Source: Chondrosia reniformis (Eukaryota > Porifera > Demospongiae > Chondrillida > Chondrillidae). From it: a stretch of 64,000 nt of DNA. Below, piece after piece: positions 1 to 26,600 of the stretch; within the stretch, counting starts at the first letter, position 1; every line of letters begins with the position of its first letter. Under the pieces are notes generated by a model. The model had not been told where the DNA came from. It did no database searches and saw only the letters and a program-made list of their open reading frames with translations. The position numbers were made by a program, and so were the translations under genes. The stretch is from the NCBI GenBank assembly GCA_947172415.1, contig OX359189.1:3238501-3302500 (forward strand), in the 5' to 3' direction.

Positions 1-1932
1 CCCACTAAAACAATGCAATTCTTGATATTGTTCATTTGCAATACTGTATGTTTGTAGAGACTGTATCAGAACATAGTATGTATGTGTTATACTAGAATGC
101 TCGAGTGTGACGTGCATGGCATCCCTGGCAAGGTGGTGCTACATGTGTTCAAATTTATTGCAAGTTGACAAATATGACAGCATCTCTACATTTTTATGGA
201 TTCAACAAAGACTTATGACATAATCACAGATGCATTATTAGACAATACTGAAAAATTGCAGAACAGCGAGTAAACAAAAGAACTCCCCCATACTTTATGC
301 CCTCAAGTTAACATATTATGTTTAAATAGTTCTCTAAATATATTACTCTGCTACTTTAGGAAGCAGGGGCTTCTGAGATGAAGACAATGTGAAGGGTGAT
401 TAATGAACTCTGTGGACATGTCTAGGAAAGAGATGGTTTTTGGTGAATGGTACCACAACCTTTTCCTGCCTTAGTTTAGGAACTTGAGATCTGAGAGATA
501 ACAGTATTCATTGTTGGAGGACTGCTGCTATAGAGCACTAACTCAATTAGGATCTAATTGAGTTAGTGCTGGAAGCCTTATCATATTGTACACTATCAAT
601 CTGCTGCCAGACCATTTGTCAAACTGTCTATATATACTAGGTATATAATACATGTATTTATGTTTTCAAATTTAGTTGTTTTCATATTTAAGCACCCTCT
701 GTACATTGTGCACCTGTAACATTTTCAGCCAACATTGTTAAATTTTTAAAGAAGTCACTGGCTAATGGACCAAATTATCTAGCTAGATACATTTATCTTT
801 TCCATTAAGTATTTGAATTGAAATTTTAACTTTGCCCTAGATCATTTCTGATGTATGGTTATTGTTCTTACAGTAGGTTTAAATGTAATGCAAATTATAA
901 CATCATAACACATGTACGTATGTAATGGAAAATAGAAAATCCATTAAACAATTTCTAGCAAAATGTATCATGTGTAATTTCATGAAGGACAATGACATAA
1001 CACTGTCATAGCAGATGTTAAAACTAACTTACAATAGATAATATGGGAAGGTCAACCTTTAACTCACAATGATTTCATCAAATCGCCAGCTATGAATTAC
1101 ATTTAGAGTCATGTTTATTTAGACAGGTGGAAGTGAAGGGCTGTCTTGCGGTCATGTAGATAAGTTCACCCTGGAGTGTGGATGAAATCTAACCTGGCTA
1201 CATATATCCCCTCTGACAGACAACCATAGAAATCACAGAATCTATTCAGCTTCGTTTTCAACATAATAGACCAACATAATATCATGTGTATATAGACAAG
1301 GGAAAAGTGGAAATTCTCACACGTTCTACCTCTTCTGACAAGCACTGAATTGCAACTAACCCTAGGCCTCAATCCTGTCATATCAATTTGTACAAGCATC
1401 TTATTAAAAATTGTATTTATGGGATTGGAAAAGTTTATATACTTGAGCCTCTAATTAGTGATATTTGAAACTGAAAGTGCAGTTATTAATAATATAACTA
1501 CCAGAGAGTGACATAAACTCTTATTATAACTGTTTAAACATGCTTAAAGGCAATATTTACTTGTACACTTGCAAAACATTGCAGTATGACAAACTAGCTA
1601 AAGTAATAATACACGTAAAATGAAAAATGTAATACATCCTACATGCTATGCCTACACTCTTAAAAAAGCCTATAGGGAACTAAACATAAAATTGTAATTT
1701 TCAGTGAAGATAAATGTTCTAACAGCATCACACAGCTACACACACTCAAGAATGTATAACATTAATGTACGTATAATCCATTCACTATATATCAAATCAA
1801 TAGAGCATATCCGTAGAATGAATAAATCATAAATATATATTCATAAGTTCAGCTGTTAAATAATTAACATCCTACATAACATATCCTAATGATGTGTTTC
1901 TATTGCTTGGCCTTCAGGTATCTGGAGTCTAG
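1..1932. other. 3' flank of IDH gene, no coding evidence
   Basis: AT-rich sequence downstream of the minus-strand isocitrate dehydrogenase stop codon. It should include the 3' UTR of that gene. The one longer open frame here (1166-1399, minus) has no recognisable domain and no convincing splice context. The stretch holds one perfect hairpin (534-570). At about 1650-1690 there is a short copy of a dispersed repeat carrying the motif cctatagggaactaaac, which recurs near 21.4 kb. Confidence 0.6.
534..570. repeat. perfect hairpin, 17-bp arms, 3-nt loop
   Basis: Left arm 534-550 is the exact reverse complement of right arm 554-570, with a gat spacer. The arm sequence is not shared with the other hairpins in the window. 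It lies in the 3' flank of the IDH gene and has no T-run typical of a terminator. Confidence 0.9.
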
Positions 1933-16573
<14,641 letters not shown>

Positions 16574-19343
16574 TCCAAAGAGTCTTTCTACCAAATGTCA
16601 GAAGCAGACCTCGCCGTGAGCAGTCAACGGTAACCAATGAGGAGTGAGCGTATACAGGTCACTTTCACAAGTGACTTCCTGCCACGACTTCCTGAAAGGT
16701 CAACAAATCAGACGAGCCATATAATTAGAGATTCCACAACCACAACCATCTAGATAAATAAATTGGAGTAGGTTCGTATTACATGGCTGAGCAAGCCCGT
16801 TGCTTACGGAATACAACCAAACACAAACATAACTGCAGTTGTATGCATTAAATCTTTTCCCTATAGATACAGTTTTAAGACAACTTCAATCGTATGGAAT
16901 CGAGCGTATAGCTATGTTATAATGTTTATGACGTAGCCTGTGGGTTAACAAAATAGATTCATAGTGGATACATTCCGATCATAGCTACGGCAGAAAGAAT
17001 AGCTACGGAACGACAAAAAGTTTTGGTCATTTTCCAAGAGAAAAGAACGGCTAGGACGTCCGTCAGTCAGTAGTTGAAAGGTTTGTAATATTAAAGGTTA
17101 ATTTCCTGGTGCAAATGAAATAGGCTTTTAAGTGGCTTCGCGTATTAAATTTACGCCTAACCTACCTTTACGTTGTCCTTAAAGGTCTTTACATACAGTA
17201 ATACCTTATAAGTGATTTATTTATAGCATTTTGTTTCTCTTGAATGTTTAATTTGCATATACTCTCTAAGCTTTTTCATTGAGTTAATTGTTGACACTGC
17301 TAATATGCTATCCAGTTGCATCTGATGATCAGGTAGATTTATTTTATGAGAGTGACCATGTGCATCTTTGTATGTTGTCCTAAGATGATTTCTTATACTG
17401 CATATACTGCCTATATAAGCATAAATATATTTCAAGCAGTTTTAGATAGTTTCTAACAATTGCACTATCATTATTCATAGTACGTATTTTTCTGCTTCTG
17501 TGACTATTCTGTTAGCTAGCTATTTCTTACAGAAATCAATGGCATCTATTTTAAAGGGTTTCCTTGACTAGTCATTAATCTCACATTGAAAATCACTATT
17601 ATTCGCAAATTTATGTTATAGTATAAATGGATTGCTAAATGTAAATTTCAAACTGATGACATAAGTGTTTAAACTTGTTCAGTTTGTTTTAATTGTGTAA
17701 AGTTTTCATATTAACAAGGTCCCCTTGTATCTGAACTTGAAATAGCCAAACCCTGGTCATGTAAGCACATAGTTTATTCATTCATAGGTTACATGTGAAA
17801 TACAAATGAGGAATTCTTTTAATTTACTGTTTCAGTTCACTCTTAGTTCTCTGTACTTTGCTCAATTGTACTCATTCATACAAGTATGATGTGGAACTCC
17901 CAATCCCTGTTTGTTTGCAAATATAAGAGGAACAATTTGTTATTTAATAGTCTATTAATTACTTGAATGTTGGAATGAGCAGGCATTACCACCCCACACA
18001 GTAAATTGTGTAGGTGAATTGTGATGCTTGCTTATGAAATCTATATGAATATATAGTGTGTAGGTGTGACACTTATATTTGTGATCAAATGGCAAAGTAG
18101 GAGTATGCTTATTGATGCTTTACAGCATTTTAAGATTATGTGGCTTATCCTTATCACATTACACATCTATATTTGGTGCACTATGTGTAGATGTATATTC
18201 AAAAATCAATCTGTCAGCCCTGCAAATCCACCCACAGTTTTACCAAACCAACTGTGGCAGATTAAGTGAATGTACTGCACATGACATAGCTTTTTGTTTA
18301 TTAAAAATACTATACTTGCTTAGTATATCACTGCCTTCTGGAGTACTTATTGAAATAGAAGTTTCTAAAGTTTACTCAATCTTTCAAAAAGAATGTAAAG
18401 TAGTCAACATAATTAAAATTCCATACCAACTTATTAGTATCTTTTGCATTAAAAAATGCAGTGTTAGGCTAACTTTAGAGCTACTTTCTATTTTCACTTG
18501 GTCAGTCACACCAATTTATGCATATAATTAATGCTTGAACGGAAATTGTATGCATATTACTGTGTTCTTTGCCCACAAGTTTGGGCTGAAGGGTGTGGTT
18601 TCCCCACAGAGGGAGTGTCTATGTGGAGTAGGAGAGAATATTTATGTAAACGCTGAATCATTTATAAATCAATAAAAGCACTGTATATGGGATACACTAT
18701 ACAATGACATATGTAGATCCAGTTTAATGGCACTGTAGAAATAGATGTGATTTTAAGCTTTTAAATCTAAGTTGTTATGATTAAAATGTTTTCCAACACC
18801 TGCCCCAGTGTTCAGTATACTATATTGGAACTACTCAAGTTTGATATAACCCTCACATAGCTAACACTACCTTGTGCATAATTAAACCTACTGTGGACAG
18901 TGCTGTTGTTATTACATGTACAGTTTGTAGGAGGGATCAGTTCTGAATACAAGGTTTAGATGGTCATCCTATTTTATGATGTAAGGGGAGGCTATCTACA
19001 AAGTGATCAATATCACTACCTACATAGGAAGTGTAATAGGAGCCAACACAGTACTCTGTGATGAATATGTATAACATTGTATGCACACAACTGTAAGTAG
19101 TTTAACTAGCTGATCTAACCTATTGTTAAATCCTCTGACCCTATTGTGTTATTTTTCTGAGTCTTGGTAAGGTGTGAAACTCTATCCAGTCCAACGCATA
19201 CGAGCCATCCCTACTTAGAGAGGTTACTACCATACTCTCTAATCCATGACCAAGATGTGCCTTAACCTTTTTGATGGTTACTGACTTGTGGTATATTAAT
19301 TCATCTCTCATTTGACTTGCAGGTGACAGATTTTACTTGTGCC
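16574..19343. other. divergent intergenic region between IDH and the coiled-coil gene
   Basis: The leftward IDH gene starts at 16573 and the rightward coiled-coil gene at 19344, so both promoters and 5' UTR exons should lie here. An acceptor-like tttgacttgcag just upstream of 19322 suggests a 5' UTR intron for the coiled-coil gene. No TATA box or other promoter motif stands out. Short open frames at 17217-17435 and 18066-18531 look non-coding. The segment 19195-19250 (gccatccctacttagagag) has a relative at about 54840-54890. Confidence 0.5.
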
Positions 19344-21071
19344 ATGAGCTCCTCAAAGGTATGTACAGTCTTGTGTTCTGAGTACCAAAGTTTTAAGTCT
19401 CAACCATTAGTCCTAAGACTTCTCTAATGTATATATTGTTAAATTTTAGAATGTTTAAATTTTTTACTGTAGTTTCACATTAATGGCTCAGCTAGTGCAC
19501 GTTATCAAAATACAAAAGATAAGATTTTGAAGAAAGCATCCTCTGAAACCCGTCTTCTTTCCAGTCCCATACCTCCAAGGCGTCAGCCTTCTGGTTCAGT
19601 GTTGCATCAAGGTGATCCTTATGTTGGCCCAGAAAATTATTCTGGCAAGATTCGGAACCCAGGATGGTCTCCAATGTATGATGAACCCAATGCGAAGTCA
19701 ATTAGAAATGGACGACATGTTCAGGAGGTTCAGATAATGCTGCCGGAGGAGAATGTACCTCAAAGTAATGGAGAGCGAGACAGAAGAGAAGGTAGTGTAA
19801 CAGAACCCAGCCAAGTACCTGTGAGATCAGCTAAACCCCTTCAAAATGGCCCTACTCACTACCGCAGCCCATCTGAGCCTCTATCAGATTGTCTTTCAGC
19901 GGAGGACCAAGCATTACTCTTTCAAGATCCAGGGTCCTGTGATAGATGCAGAGTACTGAATAAGGTTTTCTATGACCTAACTAGACGCCATACATCTATC
20001 AGGCAGTCCCTTCTGTATGAAAAGAATCAAAATGTCGAGCTGAACCGAATTCTTACTATGTACAAGCAAAAAGGAGGGAACAGAGATGGAAGTGACTCCT
20101 TTGAGATAAAGCTACTGCAAGCTAACTTAGACCTACTCCAGGCAAAAGTGTCTGCTCTACAAGAAGAAAACGTGCAACTAAGAAACAAAAATGGAAAATT
20201 AGAAGAAGAGAAAGATGATTTAAGAGATCTACTGAAAAAGGCTTATGATAGGGGCCACCTTGGTACTGATGAGACTTCTAGTGAACAAAGTGCAGTAAAT
20301 GTCATACATGCAAAGAGTCTTGATGAATTTAGTACTACTGCATTCAGGGACAGTATGTACACCACATCCAGTACCATCAGTACACTATCTCCGAACAGAG
20401 GGAGTGACACCCTCTATCCCCATAGCGACCAAGTGGGAGTGTACAGCCATAACCACAGGGTACCTGTGTGGAGTGAAGCAACCCCCCCTCCCAACCAGAC
20501 TGATGACTATGCAAGGAAGAGGCAGTTATCCTTGCCTACTGAGCCTTCTGTGTATCCTGAAGAGAAAATGAATCTGCCACGATTATCACAGGGCAATGGC
20601 CAAGTTTCACTATCACAGGAAGACTACTTTCAGTCAGACACTCTGGCAAGAAGCAGTAAGCCTCCATCTACTACAATGATAGGAGGCAGCAGTAACTACC
20701 TCAGCTCAGGTAAAAATGGGCCACAGTCTCCTTCTCCTCCTCCTGAACTGAGCAATAGAATGTCAACAGGACGAAGAACATTGCCTCTCAACTACTCATC
20801 AAAGAAAACACGTGCTAATGATTTCAAGCGAAGCAAATCTTACAGGGATCCTAGGCATGTTCCTCGAAATGCCAGCTTAACTGATATTCAGCCTATTACT
20901 TCTTACGGACAGCTATCGAGGGACTCCTCACCGAAGAATTCAGCATCTCATGCTTCAGTTGATAGCCAAGGTTCAACTTCCAAATTGAAATCAACCAGCA
21001 AAGGAAATCGAAAAGGTAATAATGGAAAGTCCATCCTTCTCTGTTTTTCTAAACCACTTACAACTGATTGA
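19344..21071 (+). CDS. coiled-coil protein, family not recognised
   Basis: Two coding exons, 19344-19358 (MSSSK) and 19473-21071, give 537 aa. I do not recognise the family. Residues about 1-120 are polar and low-complexity. A central block has a CDRCRVLNKVFYDLTRRH motif, then FEIKLLQANLDLLQAKVSAL and an EENVQLRN-type heptad region, a clear coiled coil of about 60 residues. The rest is serine/proline-rich and disordered, with PSPPPELSN and basic RRTLPLNYSSKK segments. The start ATG follows an acceptor-like site, so a 5' UTR intron is likely. A possible donor (gaaaag|gtaata, about 21017) could extend the protein into an unseen exon; otherwise it stops at 21069-21071. This looks like a scaffold or cytoskeletal protein; function is unknown. 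Confidence 0.8.
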
Positions 21072-21271
21072 TAGTAATGAATGAATTTCCTTAATCCTCG
21101 AACGTTAATTTTTCCCTTTGCATTATTCACTTGATCAATATATCTCCACTACATTACAGCTATAAAGCTCCATGTAACTTATTATATTTTGTAATCACCA
21201 TAATTTTAATATCATGATACATTGTGTGGCTATGAGTTACTATACATGTTTGTATGTTTGCATGAAAAATC

Positions 21272-21490
21272 TAATACACCGTTTTCCTACATGCTATGCT
21301 AAAGGTCCATGAGACTGAAACGTTCTGTAGAACTTCATTTTATTATTACTTGCCATTGATAAGCTCAAGAACTTTCTGTAAAAAATCCTATAGGGAACTA
21401 AACCTGGATGGAGATACAGGAGTCTTCTCTTTCTTCTACTCCACTGGGCCAGACAGCTGTTTCTGGGAATTCTGTCCTTCCTGTTGATCT
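21272..21490. mobile_element. dispersed non-autonomous element, 5+ copies in the window
   Basis: Contains ttttcctacatgctatg, cctatagggaactaaacc, ggagatacaggagtcttctc and agacagctgtttctgggaat. Related pieces occur at about 1650-1690, 10915-11260, 31010-31160 (inverted) and 58035-58180 (inverted). No open frame of substance. The copies differ in which blocks they keep, as expected for a SINE or MITE family. Confidence 0.6.
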
Positions 21491-21718
21491 TGATCTTTGG
21501 CATGCTAGCCTAGTAAAAATGTCTTAGAATAAACTTACTATATAGTGTTTCTGTGAGCCATTAAACATGACCAATCGGGTTTACATATTTTGCATATTTT
21601 GCATATATTGCATATATATATACACACAATCTCACAGTTTGAGGAAATGGTAATATCGATCAGTCAGCAAAATGGACAATATCGATTTCTCCGATTGATC
21701 TTCCGAACAGCCAGCAAA

Positions 21719-23575
21719 ATGGCTTCGAAAACAGAGCCATCTGATGATTCGAAACTAGCTGTACAAGATCTATCTTCACTGGTATGTTAATGTATAAGAA
21801 TTTTACTTAAATTATACTGCGCTTAAAATGTCCTAACAAATGCGGAATTATATTTCAATGATTAGCGAAAACAGAACAACACGTGGTGATTGCATCATCT
21901 TAGTCTATTTCTCTTTCGCTCCTTAAGTTTCAGATAACACCCGACACGTTCTTATAACTGAATGCCATATATCTAGGAATCGTACGTAACGTTTTTATGA
22001 AACATTTAAGCCAAGTGATATTGAATCCCCCATATTGTTTAATGCCGTAGAATTCCCCCTGTCCATTATACAGGGAAAAGGACTTATTCTCTAGCAAAAT
22101 CATTGAAATTCTTGTCCTTAATTGTATCTCTGTGTATCGAAATAGTCATGAAATGCTAAAATGTATATATTTATACTAATGTTTGTTTGCAAAACCATTT
22201 CCGTGTAGTACTGACCATACGTATGATTTTTATATTTAATTATTTGCTTAGAATATTTCTAAATTAGATGCGTTGTCACCGGAAGTCATCAGTAGACAAG
22301 CGACAATCAATATTGGTAAGTACAGTTGTGTACCACCTGGTATATGTAGTGTAGTGTTACCATGGTAATAGCTGCAGCCTGTGACATGGTTGTTCACTAA
22401 TAACAGACAATCAGTTATTATGAACAAGGAAATTATTAACCGTTTTTACTACAAATCAGTTATTATGAACAAGGAAATTATTAACCGTTTTTACTACAAA
22501 TCAGTTATTATGAACAAGGAAATTATTAACCGTTTTTACTACAAATCAGTTATTAGTCGTGTAACTATTTGTTTCTAACTACAAAATGAGGTCACCACTT
22601 GAACCTAGTCCCGCGAAGCCAGACCCTTCTGGTGTTAGGGAGCCATTAGGGAAAAGGGTCTGGCTATGCGGGACTAACTTGAACAAATCCAAATGCTTAT
22701 CGTATACGTAGTGGGCATGTGTACATTTAACAGTTGAGGTATTCATAGTCTACAGTTTCTGAAATGCATATATACAATATTTAATGGTACCAACAATCTT
22801 TCAGTTTTTGTGTTCCTCATCACCAAAGGTGTTGTCATAGTGATGGGCTGTTTGAATCTTTTAGATAGTGTCATGTGAATTGTTTATCTTGTATATATAG
22901 CCAGTGGCTGTATAGCCAGGAGGATGATGAAGGATGACTTGTTATGTGAATTTTGTTAATCAACTTTTTACCCCACATATATATTCAAAATGAGTTTGAT
23001 TTGAGAAGCTGTATTTAAACAGACTTTTCTAAAATACATTTATATGCACTTTATACTAAATGTATATATGCATAATTTGACAGATGAGATAGATGTATTA
23101 TGTATGTTGTTATAATCTAGACATTTAAATGTGACTCAGTGACTCGAAGGTCTTTATCACCAGAGAATTATCGAAATGTCTTTTGCAAGGGCCACTGGAA
23201 ACCACCTATCCATAAATTAGAGAGTTTTCTGAACAGCATTTTGCTTATGAAGGTGTTTGGGTCAAAACCAGGTTTCAATCTAGTGAGACATCTCCCCCAA
23301 ACACTCCAATTTACTCCCCAAAAGTTTTGCTAACTGCAGTAAATATTAGAGTAGTGTACATATCACTGATCTCATATATTTCATGTATTCATACCATAAG
23401 TTTTGTATAATGTATGTGAAAACATCCACTTTTATAAAGCACACACAAACACCCCACTCACCCCACTCAAGATGCAGCAGTATATGATGATCTTACTCTA
23501 TATGACTTGTAAACCAAACCTGGTTGGGCCATTACTGATTTCAGTTCTTTGTATGGCATGTCACAATAATAAACA

Positions 23576-23612
<37 letters not shown>

Positions 23613-26600
23613 GGTATTATACTCAGTTAAGTATAAATACAGACACAGGAGAAGCTTCTAAATGTGACAATTACCTTAAAACCCTTAATATTAACGTCCA
23701 TTATATTTAGCATTTTACTGTATATGACTTATTAGCGTCCATTAAATTTAGATACTTGCTCCACACTACTGCACTTGCATAATCATAAACATTTTAGCAA
23801 TTATAAATGTTAGTGAATGATATCGCATCACTAATTTTGCTAACATTAATGGCACTCTAATTTTAAGGGTTTTACAGTACCTCTTTGATTGCCCAATAAT
23901 CAAACTGAGAAGGCCTGTTTATTATTTTGTTATTTTGTGATAAATGATATTTGTTTATCCATTGCAGGTACAATCGGTCATGTAGCCCATGGGAAGTCAA
24001 CTGTTGTCAAGGCCATATCAGGAGTACAAGTAATTTATTCAAAACTATTTAGTGTATCTAGCATACAGTATACAGTAGTGTGTTAAGAACAATATAGTAC
24101 AAGGATTTCAGAGGACTAAGGTAAGGACACAAGGGTCACTGGAGGAAGGAGTGCTTGGGAGAACCTCTGGTTCACTGCTAGGAGGAAATGAAATAAAAAT
24201 TTTTTAGGAAAACTTGTGTTTCAGTTTGACATGAAGCTGACAAGCATTATCTTTCTGTTCTCAATGATACCCTCTTCTGGAAATAGAACCAGAAGAATCT
24301 CTCTTCCACTTTCTTTCTGTAGGTTTCTCTCCTTCTCCTCTATAGCCAGCTCAATAATGCTATCTTGCTCAAACTTGTCTCTCACTTTATCCTTCCTTAT
24401 TTGTCCATCTCATATATATATCATATATATATCATCAGATATATAAGTAGGTTTAAGTAGGATTTAGGTTTAAGTAGGTTTAAGTAGGATATATAAGTAG
24501 GTTTCCAGTGAAGCAAGGTGTCAGTTAGCACTGCTAACTGACACCTTGCTTCACTGGAAACCTACTTGTCCAATCTGTCTTATCTCTCACTCTGAACTGC
24601 ACTAGTTCTTCCTACTTTCTAGTATTAATTTCCCCTATATTTCCTGTATATGGTTTGTCTAAGGGGAAAGTGAGCACTGCTAACTGACACCTTGCTTCAC
24701 TGGAAACCTACTTGTCCAATCTGGTTACAGTATTTGTCAAGAGATTGGTGTTTAGACTTTGTGATTTGTACATGTAAGGCCTCGGCACATGTGAGAAACC
24801 TGTATAGCCTTCTTATATTCCGTACAGGTGGTTGATTGTGCAACAGTGAATACCACTGGCCATATTTATGTATAGTGTGCATGCATATATTATATTGTGG
24901 TAATGTGGAAACAGGCTTTAAAACTGCACTGCTCTATTGAGCATACTTAGGTATGGTTACCTGTACTGCATACTGTGAATTTGTACTTTGAATGTTAATT
25001 GTAATAGTAATAATAATGTATTACACTACAGTATGTAATAATAATAGTATATACAATATATTATAGTACAGTATATAATAATTATAATAATGTATTATGT
25101 ACATTTTTATTATTATTATTATTATAATACATCAAACAATAATCAAAAATGAAACAATAATACAATTAATACAGCAGTATTGTACAATATGTAATAATAG
25201 ACCAATACAGTATTCTATGAATATTTGTGCTCTGCATTGTTTGTGTATGTGCTAAGTGATTTGAAATCCATGTTATATTTTGTGTAGACTGTTCGTTTTA
25301 AAAATGAAATTGTACGGAACATTACAATCAAGTTGGGTTATGCTAACGCAAAGGTCAGTTCTAATGCACTAATGTGCAGATGTGTAGCTTTAATGAAATA
25401 CATATCTGATACTTGTGCAATTTACAAATTGTTCGAGCACTTATAGAGAATATAGCTGAAATATCAATTCCAAAGTAAAGTCTTTATAAACTAGAACTGA
25501 GTTACAATGAATAACATCTCTGTTTATGACATTGGATTGCTTATCTGATATGATCTACTCACTGTGTTTATACAACAATGTGAATTTGTATTCTTTTATA
25601 GAAATACGATGTAGTTATTGTTACATCTTTTGGTTTTACTTGATTATGCTTCTATCTTGATTGTCTAAATACTTTGATTATATGAATTACTTTACTCAAT
25701 CAAATTTAGACAAGTATAGTATGGATTAGGTATAGCTAAATAGTGTGAATTAACACAATTAACCTACTGTATACGTAACCCCATACTATGTCTTGTACCT
25801 GGTGTGTGTAAAATTAAAACACTACATTAATATGTTATGGTGTACTGTTGTGTTGTTTTTACAAAAAGTGCTTAAAGATAACACAAAGTTTTCAAGGTTT
25901 AAACTGAAGTACGTATAACCTACAAAGACAACGCATAATGACTACTTTTAACCATGTATGGAGCTGTAAAACTTTGTATAACCATATTATAGCAGTACTA
26001 TTGTTTAACAAAAACTACTGATAACGAGAACCAAAAGGCATGGTATCCAGGAATACTTGTTAACCAGTTTCCACTGTATTTTACTGCAATTTTGCATCAC
26101 ATGAAATAGAACATTTAAATAAATTTTATAACAGGCTTGTACAGTTGCGGCTATTCAGGAACATTCATGAGTTACACCGGAATTGCTTGTTCTATTTTGA
26201 AGAGCTCTTCCAAGTTCTCGCAGTTATAGTTGCTGACATTATTTAACTCAGGCTATTTACACTAATGTGTACGTACATGTACGTACATGTGTGTAGATAT
26301 ATAGATGTGACAATCCTAACATGTATGTACATGTGTGTAGATATATAGATGTGACAATCCCAAGTGCCCAAGACCTGCCTGCTATCGTTCCTGTGGAAGT
26401 AGCAAGCTGGATACCTTCTCCTGTGACAGACAAGGCTGTGGGGGAAGATTTCAGCTACTCCGTCATGTTTCATTTGTAGACTGTCCAGGCCATGACATTC
26501 TCATGGCAACCATGTTGAATGGAGCTGCTGTTATGGATGCAGCACTACTGTTAATAGGTACACTCCCTTTACGAAGTGATCCAATGTAATTTATCACTTT

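Noticed and set aside
1166-1399. 77-codon minus-strand frame downstream of IDH
   Set aside because: No homology recognised; probably chance in the 3' flank.
21644-21718. Upstream in-frame ATG for eIF2 gamma
   Set aside because: The 25 added residues have no counterpart in the family, and the downstream ATG gives the exact family length.
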